Shown here: positions 58,550-64,000 of the stretch, in pieces | Position numbering within the stretch: position 1 is the first letter of the stretch | Layout: every line of letters starts with the position of its first letter | Origin: a bacterium | GTDB taxonomy: Bacteria > Armatimonadota > UBA5829 | Direction of reading: 5' to 3' | DNA length: 64,000 nt | NCBI GenBank assembly: GCA_021371935.1 | Contig: JAJFVF010000004.1 | Span: 124,001-188,000, forward strand | Translations under genes and position numbers: made by a program | Notes under the pieces: model-generated | Database searches by the model: none | Told to the model about the DNA's origin: nothing | Seen by the model: the letters and a program-made list of their open reading frames with translations, nothing else

Positions 58550-59190
58550 TATGCACCAAGTGCCTTTGCTATTTTGGCTTGAATGTCGGCTATAGCGCCG
58601 ACTGCATCGATGTTCTTCAATATCCCCTTTTCGCCATAATACCCAAGAACCGGTGCAGTCTGATTGTTATAAACTTTCAGTCTGTTTCTGATTGCATCGG
58701 GCTGGTCATCAGCCCTGTGAACAAGATCACCACCGCACTTGTCACACTTGCCCTCAACCTTTGGAGCCTTTGTATCCACATGATATGGCTCACCGCATCC
58801 GGGACATACTCTCCTGCCGGAAAGCCGCTTTACTAGTTCCTCGTCATCAACCTCTAGATTGACAACCGCATCAAGCGGCTTGGCGATCTCAGCAAGTGCT
58901 GCATCAAGCGCTTCAGCCTGTGCAATCGTGCGAGGAAAGCCATCAAGTAAAAAACCTTCCCCACCTACCGAAGCGAGCTTGTCCTTTGCGATTGCGATCA
59001 CGACTTCATCGGGCACCAACTCGCCCTTTTCCATATATTCCTTGGCCTTAAGACCAACTTCAGTCTTGTTTGCGACGGCTTCGCGCAGTGTATCTCCAGT
59101 CGATATGTGCGCCGCGCCATATTTTTCTTTAAGTATACTTGCCTGCGTACCCTTACCGGACCCTGGAGGTCCAAACAAAACTATCCTCAA
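58549..59190 (-). CDS. adk: Adenylate kinase
   Basis: About 213 residues from a TTG at 59190 (M-R-I-V-L-F-G), with GAGGG five bases upstream. This gives the usual MRIVL start, while the in-frame ATG at 59241 adds 17 untypical residues. The P-loop is LFGPPGSGKGTQAS, and the NMP-binding part contains HISTGDTLREAVA. The lid has CPGCGEPYHVD and CDKCGGDL, four cysteines that bind zinc, as in Gram-positive and many other lineages. It interconverts ATP, ADP and AMP. Confidence 0.95.
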   Translation of the reverse strand: MRIVLFGPPGSGKGTQASILKEKYGAAHISTGDTLREAVANKTEVGLKAKEYMEKGELVPDEVVIAIAKDKLASVGGEGFLLDGFPRTIAQAEALDAALAEIAKPLDAVVNLEVDDEELVKRLSGRRVCPGCGEPYHVDTKAPKVEGKCDKCGGDLVHRADDQPDAIRNRLKVYNNQTAPVLGYYGEKGILKNIDAVGAIADIQAKIAKALGA

Positions 59191-59314
59191 AATAACCCTC
59201 GTATTCAGCAGTAAAAAACCGTCAACCTTACAATTATACACTATTCACACAGCAATGGGCAACCGGCTGCTAAAATCACAACCGATTGCCAACTGATGCT
59301 CATAGACTGCAATT

Positions 59315-60610
59315 CTATTTAATGAAGCCTTCGTAGTGCCTCATGAGCAGGTGACTTTCGATAGCTTGCATCGTCTCAAGTGCAACACCAACTACGATCA
59401 GCAGTGATGTGCCGCCAACCAGGCTGAAAGTCTGAATACCTGTAATCGACGGAACATAATACTGAAGCAGTGCAACAATCGCCAGGAAGATCGCGCCTGA
59501 AAGAGTGATTCTGGTCATGATCTTGTCGAGATATTCCTGTGTCGGCTTACCAGGCCTGATGCCTGGAATAAAGCTTCCCCACTTCTTGAGATTATCTGAA
59601 ACGTCCTTTACATTGAACGTTACAGCTGTGTAGAAATAGGTGAAGCCAATAATCATAAGTGCATAAAACAATGACCCCCACCAAGTGGCACCTGGAGCAA
59701 TGTTATTAGCAAAGCTCTGAGCAATTTCACCGAATTTGGTCTGAGGGTCGCCATGCGTAAAGATGTTTACAACCGTAAGCGGAAAATATTGGATTGACAC
59801 CGCAAAGATGATCGGGATTACTCCAGCCGAGTTAACCTTCAATGGTAGAAAACTCGATTGCCCACCATACATCTTGTTGCCGACTACGCGCTTGACATGC
59901 TGAATTGGTATCTTGCGCTGAGCCTGTGTAACGGCGATCATAAATGCTATGGTCCCGACGAATAACGCTACCAACAAAGCCAGCTTAAACCACCAGCCGT
60001 TTGTAATTACAACTTCCATCGTTGTAAATATCTGGCTTGGCAGATATGCAATGATGCCGGCAAAAATTACTATCGATACGCCGTTTCCTATGCCTTTATC
60101 GGTTATCTGCTCACCCATCCACATCAGGAATGCTGTCCCTGCAGCAAGTGTGATTGCAATCCACCAGATAGTCGGATCAAACAGGCCACCTTGAGACTGA
60201 ATAGCACCCATCGAACGAAGCCATGTTGTTGTTCCAAACGCCTGGAATACGGCCAATGCGCCTGTCAGCCACCTTGTCCACAGTCTGATCTTCTTCTGGC
60301 CTGCTGCACCTTCTTTCTGCAACTCTTCCAACTGCGGAATGGCAATTGTCAAAAGCTGCATAATAATCGACGCATTGATGTAGGGCATAATGCCCATAGC
60401 AAAGATCGTATACTTCTTGAAAGCGCCTCCGGTGAACGCATTGAGAATATCGAACAGACCACCACTGAGTCTTTCCGACAATATCTCTGTGTTGACACCG
60501 GGAACGGAAATATGCAGCCCAACCACATAGACAGCAAACATCATGAAGAGGAATGTAATCCTCTTCTTCAAATCTGGAACTCTAAACGCTGCCATCAACG
60601 ATGCAAGCAT
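59315..60610 (-). CDS. secY: Protein translocase subunit SecY
   Basis: A 431-residue membrane protein with ten predicted helices, for example RITFLFMMFAVYVVGLHISV at the start. Other landmarks are the IFAMGIMPYINASIIMQLL plug-side segment, GNGVSIVIFAGIIAYLPSQ, and FIPGIRPGKPTQEYLDKIM. It is the protein-conducting channel of the Sec system. It starts one base after rplO ends and is followed by adk, the usual gene order. Confidence 0.97.
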   Translation of the reverse strand: MLASLMAAFRVPDLKKRITFLFMMFAVYVVGLHISVPGVNTEILSERLSGGLFDILNAFTGGAFKKYTIFAMGIMPYINASIIMQLLTIAIPQLEELQKEGAAGQKKIRLWTRWLTGALAVFQAFGTTTWLRSMGAIQSQGGLFDPTIWWIAITLAAGTAFLMWMGEQITDKGIGNGVSIVIFAGIIAYLPSQIFTTMEVVITNGWWFKLALLVALFVGTIAFMIAVTQAQRKIPIQHVKRVVGNKMYGGQSSFLPLKVNSAGVIPIIFAVSIQYFPLTVVNIFTHGDPQTKFGEIAQSFANNIAPGATWWGSLFYALMIIGFTYFYTAVTFNVKDVSDNLKKWGSFIPGIRPGKPTQEYLDKIMTRITLSGAIFLAIVALLQYYVPSITGIQTFSLVGGTSLLIVVGVALETMQAIESHLLMRHYEGFIK

Positions 60611-61054
60611 CTATAATACCTCCGTCGTGCCGCCTGCAGCTTTGAGCTTCTCTTCGGCGCTCTTGCTGAACTTATGAGCACGCACTGTAAGAGATTTGGT
60701 TATCTCACCATCACCGAGCACTTTTATGCCGTCCATTGCTCCTCCAACCAGACCACTCGTGATAAGCAGTTCCGGTGTGACCTCGGTACCGGCGTCGAAT
60801 CTTTCAAGATCATCCAGGCTTACAATCGCATAAATCTTGCGGTTCACATTTCTGAACCCACTTCTCTGTGGAAGTCTGCGGTGCAGAGGAGTCTGTCCAC
60901 CTTCAAAACCCGGTCTGGGCTTCTGACCGCTTCGTGCCTTCTGCCCTTTGTGACCCTTGCCGGCAGTCTTGCCCTGGCCGGAACCCGTGCCTCGGCCTAC
61001 ACGCTTCGATTTATGCGTTGATCCCGGAGCAGGACGCAAATCCTCGAGTCTCAT
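60611..61054 (-). CDS. rplO: 50S ribosomal protein L15
   Basis: A 147-residue protein with [39 protein letters not shown] and [18 protein letters not shown], all typical of L15, and the C-terminal [18 protein letters not shown]. It joins the large subunit late in assembly. It overlaps rpmD by four bases. Confidence 0.97.
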   Translation of the reverse strand: MRLEDLRPAPGSTHKSKRVGRGTGSGQGKTAGKGHKGQKARSGQKPRPGFEGGQTPLHRRLPQRSGFRNVNRKIYAIVSLDDLERFDAGTEVTPELLITSGLVGGAMDGIKVLGDGEITKSLTVRAHKFSKSAEEKLKAAGGTTEVL

Positions 61055-61248
61055 TCCTTTACCTCCACAGGATCGCTGAGTTCTTCTACTTCAAGAAGGT
61101 GACCGACCTTATTGATCATGCCCTTCACGCAGTCATTTGCAGACTGCACAACAGACGAACCTACCTTGCCCAACCCAAGGGCCTTTACAGTAGCGCGCTG
61201 CCGTTTGTTGTATCCTATTACTGAGTTTTTCAGCGTAATCTTAAGCAT
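61051..61248 (-). CDS. rpmD: 50S ribosomal protein L30
   Basis: About 65 residues from ATG 61248 ([20 protein letters not shown]), with GAGG upstream. The following [20 protein letters not shown] and [15 protein letters not shown] are typical of L30. An in-frame ATG at 61260 would add four residues. It lies between rpsE and rplO, as expected. Confidence 0.95.
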   Translation of the reverse strand: MLKITLKNSVIGYNKRQRATVKALGLGKVGSSVVQSANDCVKGMINKVGHLLEVEELSDPVEVKE

Positions 61249-61309
61249 TATATGCCTCATCTATAAGTCACACGAACTTCGGAAACCCCGAGCTCTATTT
61301 ACGACTGCT

Positions 61310-61921
61310 TTATTCGGCCTCAACGGCCTCGGCTGCCTCTTCGGTCTGTTCGCCGCTTACACCCGGCTCGCCAAACTCGCCACCGGATGCCATTTCTTCT
61401 TCCTGACGCTTGCGTACAAGCCATGGCACCATTTCTTCAAGTGACTTGCCGCGAAGCTCGGCAACTTTCTCCGCCACTCTGATGTTCTCCAGACACTTGA
61501 TCGTCGCTCTGGCAGTGTTGACTGCATTAGGCGAACCAAGCGACTTGGCAAGCACATCACGAACACCTGCAAGTTCCAATATAGGCCTTACTGCGCCACC
61601 GGCCACAACCCCAGTTCCTGAAGAAGCGGGCTTCATTCTGACCTTGGCTGCACCATAGTCCATCTCGATGTCGTGAGGGATCGTCGTTCCCACCATCGGC
61701 ACCTCAATGACGTTCTTCTTGGCTTCCTCAATGCCCTTTCGTATGGCATCTGGAATACCCGCAGCCTTACCCAGGCCTATGCCCACATGGCCATTTCTGT
61801 CGCCAACAGCAACCAGAACGCTCCAGCTGAGTGTGCGACCGCCCTTGTGGGTCTTTTGTACCTTATTCGTCCGGATTACCTGCTCTTCCATATCGAGCGT
61901 ATCCGCATTGATCTTAGGCAT
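61310..61921 (-). CDS. rpsE: 30S ribosomal protein S5 with acidic tail
   Basis: A 203-residue protein, longer than the usual 160-175. The core includes EEQVIRTNKVQKTHKGGRTL, GNGHVGIGLGKA-type VGDRNGHVGIGLGKAAGIPD, and MKPASSGTGVVAGGAVRPIL. After residue about 172 comes an extra Glu/Gly-rich tail (GEQTEEAAEAVEAE at the end). S5 is near the mRNA entry and affects decoding accuracy. The tail resembles the acidic extension on RpoA, and may be a lineage feature. Confidence 0.95.
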   Translation of the reverse strand: MPKINADTLDMEEQVIRTNKVQKTHKGGRTLSWSVLVAVGDRNGHVGIGLGKAAGIPDAIRKGIEEAKKNVIEVPMVGTTIPHDIEMDYGAAKVRMKPASSGTGVVAGGAVRPILELAGVRDVLAKSLGSPNAVNTARATIKCLENIRVAEKVAELRGKSLEEMVPWLVRKRQEEEMASGGEFGEPGVSGEQTEEAAEAVEAE

Positions 61922-61938
61922 GCTTCCTCCCTAGGCTC

Positions 61939-62298
61939 CTAGAACTTCAGCCCGGCCTCGCGCGCGCCATCTGCCAGCGCTGCGACACGGCCATGATACT
62001 TGTATCCGCCACGATCGAAAACGACCGTCTCAATACCCTTTTCGACAGCCCGCTTTGCAACAAGCTGACCGACCAACTTTGCGGCCTCGATGTTGCCGCC
62101 GCTCTTGACTTTCGACTTCAATTCGCCATCTATCGTTGAAGCGGAGACCAGCGTTTTGCCGGATTGATCGTCAATCACCTGAGCATATATGTTACATATG
62201 CTTCTGTAGACATCAAGTCTTGGCTTAGACTCTGTCCCGGCCACGGTCTTTCTTACTCTCTTATGGCGCTTTTGCCGAAGTAGTTCCTTCTTATTCAT
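61939..62298 (-). CDS. rplR: 50S ribosomal protein L18
   Basis: A 119-residue protein: [20 protein letters not shown] at the start, [17 protein letters not shown], and [20 protein letters not shown] with the end GLKF. It binds 5S rRNA in the large subunit. Standard length and position between rplF and rpsE. Confidence 0.97.
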   Translation of the reverse strand: MNKKELLRQKRHKRVRKTVAGTESKPRLDVYRSICNIYAQVIDDQSGKTLVSASTIDGELKSKVKSGGNIEAAKLVGQLVAKRAVEKGIETVVFDRGGYKYHGRVAALADGAREAGLKF

Positions 62299-62413
62299 AG
62301 TGCCCCCAATATAGTTTGAATGTCAGGGGTTGGGGGTTGGGGTTATTCTCATCTCTCCAACCCAACATCCAACATACAAATGTAATACTCAATGTAAATT
62401 ACTAAATACTAAA

Positions 62414-62974
62414 TTATTTGGTTGCTTTACCGCTCTTGCCGGCTTTGCGTCTTACGACTTCGCCATAATAGCGGATGCCCTTACCCTTATACGGCTCCGG
62501 CGGTCTTATCTTGCGGATGTTCGCTACCTGTTGTCCCAACACTTCCTTGTCGATGCATCGCGCAATAATGAACGGCATTCTTGTGTTGGTATCCATACCG
62601 ACCTCGAACTCAACACCATTCATCGGTTCGACAAGGACAGGGTGAGAAAGTCCCACTTGAAGATTCAGGTTCTTGCCCTGAAGCTCCGCACGATAACCAA
62701 CACCCTGCACCTGCAGCCGCTTCTCATAGCCCGATGTGACACCGACTACCATATTGTTGACCAGCGTCCTTGTCAGACCATGAAGCGAGCGATGCTCCTT
62801 GCTGTTTGAAGGACGCTCGCAAATTACCGCGTTGTCCTCTACTTTTATCTCAATCGCGCCGGGCAACGATCGGCTCAGAGCCCCTTTGGGACCCTTGACG
62901 GTGAGGACACCATCTTCCTGGCTGATCTGCACTCCACTCGGCAGCGGTATAGGTAATTGCCCTATTCTGCTCAT
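62414..62974 (-). CDS. rplF: 50S ribosomal protein L6
   Basis: About 186 residues from ATG 62974 (MSRIGQLPIPLPSGVQISQE), with AGAGG five bases upstream. The longer in-frame start would overlap rpsH. KGPKGALSRSLPGAIEIKVE, GYRAELQGKNLNLQVGLSHP and RPPEPYKGKGIRYYGEVVRR are typical of L6. A 115-base gap with a G-rich run separates it from rplR. Confidence 0.96.
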   Translation of the reverse strand: MSRIGQLPIPLPSGVQISQEDGVLTVKGPKGALSRSLPGAIEIKVEDNAVICERPSNSKEHRSLHGLTRTLVNNMVVGVTSGYEKRLQVQGVGYRAELQGKNLNLQVGLSHPVLVEPMNGVEFEVGMDTNTRMPFIIARCIDKEVLGQQVANIRKIRPPEPYKGKGIRYYGEVVRRKAGKSGKATK

Positions 62975-62990
62975 AATAACCTCTCCTACT

Positions 62991-63389
62991 CTACCAAATG
63001 TAGCACAGAACTTCGCCACCAATGCCGAGTTTCCTGGCATCACGGTCAGTCATAACGCCCCTGGATGTGCTGATGACGGCCACACCCAGTCCACGAAGCA
63101 CTCTCGGCACTTTGTCACGCTTGGCGTATACTCTGAGTCCGGGCTTTGATACCCTCTTCAGATTGCTAATGATCTGTTCCTGTTTTGGACCATACTTCAA
63201 AGCTATCTTGGCAGTCGGGAATTTCCGGTCCTTCAAAGATTCGTAATTTTTGATGAACCCTTCGTCCCTCAAGATACGAAGTATTTCCATACTCAATTTT
63301 GAAGCAGGTACCTCCACGAAGTCATGCTTCGCTGAATTCGCGTTCCGAATCCTCGTCAGCAGGTCTGCTACAGGATCTGTCACGGTCAT
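62991..63389 (-). CDS. rpsH: 30S ribosomal protein S8
   Basis: 132 residues from ATG 63389 ([20 protein letters not shown]), with GGAGG seven bases upstream. This matches the usual S8 length. [20 protein letters not shown] and the end [20 protein letters not shown], then GGEVLCYIW, are conserved. S8 binds helix 21 of 16S rRNA and, in some bacteria, its own spc mRNA. Confidence 0.97.
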   Translation of the reverse strand: MTVTDPVADLLTRIRNANSAKHDFVEVPASKLSMEILRILRDEGFIKNYESLKDRKFPTAKIALKYGPKQEQIISNLKRVSKPGLRVYAKRDKVPRVLRGLGVAVISTSRGVMTDRDARKLGIGGEVLCYIW

Positions 63390-63521
63390 GCTTGATCCTC
63401 CGTCTACCGGCCCGCACATCTAAAAAGTTTATCATTTTGTGCGAGTCGCTGTCAAACAAATTTCAGTCAGAGAGCAGAGAGAAAGCTAATAGCTGCCCTA
63501 TCATCTGCTCGGTTTTCTTAA

Positions 63522-63707
63522 TTACCAGCTCGATTTGGTGACGCCGGGGATCAATCCCTGATGCGCCATCTCACGGAAACATATTCTGCAGATTCCAAAC
63601 CTGCGGATGTATCCTCTTGATCTACCACAAAGCCCACAGCGATTGTATTTTCGCACGCTGAACTTCGGCTTGCGCTGCTGTTTTTGAATCAGGCACTGTT
63701 TTGCCAC
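63522..63707 (-). CDS. rpsN: 30S ribosomal protein S14, zinc-binding type
   Basis: A 61-residue protein with the two CxxC pairs [20 protein letters not shown], and the end [18 protein letters not shown]. This short C+ form holds zinc. It is in the spc operon before rpsH, as usual, but the gene upstream is an EF-G-like gene and not rplE. Confidence 0.96.
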   Translation of the reverse strand: MAKQCLIQKQQRKPKFSVRKYNRCGLCGRSRGYIRRFGICRICFREMAHQGLIPGVTKSSW

Positions 63708-63757
63708 GGAATCAACTCCTAGTCTAGATGTTATAGGTTAGAAGTAGCCTAACCGTA

Positions 63758-64000
63758 CTACTCTTCTTTCTTAGCCTTTTCGGCTTCTGCAATAATTTGC
63801 TGCGCAACACTGTGCGGAGCCTCTTCATAGTTAGAAAACTTCGCAGAGAATCGGCCTCTGCCGCGAGCGATTGAACGCAGATCAATCGAATATCTGAGCA
63901 TCTCAGACTGCGGCACCTGTGCCTTTATTCTCTGTCTGCCGCCGCCAATCGGCTCCATACCCGCGACCCTGCCGCGCTTTGAGTTCAGGTCTCCTATAAC
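63758..64000 (-). CDS. Elongation factor G-like protein (C-terminal part)
   Basis: Open at the right window edge, so only the last 80 residues are seen. The sequence VIGDLNSKRGRVAGMEPIGG followed by IKAQVPQSEMLRYSIDLRSI and ARGRGRFSAKFSNYEEAP is domain IV-V of the EF-G family, and the end is EKAKKEE. EF-G is a GTPase that drives translocation on the ribosome. Substitutions (MEPIGGGRQRIKA in place of the usual EF-G wording) suggest the second, paralogous EF-G group, but too little is present to decide. It lies 50 bases upstream of rpsN, a position normally taken by rplE. Confidence 0.82.
   Translation of the reverse strand, partial: VIGDLNSKRGRVAGMEPIGGGRQRIKAQVPQSEMLRYSIDLRSIARGRGRFSAKFSNYEEAPHSVAQQIIAEAEKAKKEE

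Overview
This is a bacterial chromosome segment with three parts: most of a prophage (1 to about 40.05 kb), a defence island (about 40.3-52.0 kb), and core host genes (52.4-64.0 kb). The host part is a tRNA-Pro followed, on the minus strand, by the spc/alpha ribosomal cluster: rpsN, rpsH, rplF, rplR, rpsE, rpmD, rplO, secY, adk, map, infA, rpmJ, rpsM, rpsK, rpsD, rpoA, rplQ, truA, rplM, rpsI. The proteins are clearly bacterial: zinc-type S14, zinc-type L36, and Adk with a four-Cys lid. RpoA and S5 carry unusual acidic C-terminal tails. A deep-branching, non-proteobacterial phylum such as Armatimonadota is a guess that I cannot test here.

The prophage is transcribed mostly on the minus strand. 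From right to left it has early genes (two unrecognised Cys-containing proteins, a small DUF2292-like protein, a circularly permuted cytosine-5 DNA methyltransferase and a sigma-70-like factor). Next comes a replication and recombination block (RecB-like nuclease, Sak4-like ATPase, DUF669 protein, ERCC4 nuclease, RecD2-like helicase, primase-helicase). Then follow a small-terminase-like gene, large terminase, portal, a giant MuF polyprotein, a methylase-methylase-protease-scaffold polyprotein, major capsid protein, head-tail connectors, tail sheath and tail tube. The tail is therefore contractile (myovirus-like). The prophage continues beyond base 1. Plus-strand cassettes are a membrane protein/XRE pair (18.7-19.2 kb), a tyrosine recombinase pair (20.9-22.1 kb), and a lysis plus integration cassette (36.9-40.0 kb) with an M15 endolysin and the DUF2924/serine recombinase/ParB-like trio.

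The most striking signal is a bipartite intergenic motif present four times. CGACACT and TAGTAAATAAC are always separated by exactly 13 bases, and the motif always points at a nearby gene start. The targets are the portal operon, the methylase polyprotein, the recombination/replication operon and the plus-strand lysis/integration operon. Read as a promoter it has a 17-bp spacer, and one copy lies directly behind the prophage's own sigma-like gene. I propose a prophage sigma regulon. Other noteworthy items are the two virion polyproteins, the circular permutation of the C5 methylase, an ATGA-coupled small gene plus a second gene and its decayed copy behind the MuF polyprotein (candidate immunity genes), and iteron arrays in the primase gene and in an early intergenic region.

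The island at 40.3-52.0 kb looks AT-richer than its neighbours. It holds a PIN-domain protein, a GIY-YIG-like protein, a complete type I restriction-modification locus with an extra half-size specificity subunit, a YgjP-like metallopeptidase and a SIR2-like protein. It ends beside the 3' end of tRNA-Pro, a common insertion position for mobile islands, although I found no duplicated tRNA end inside the window.
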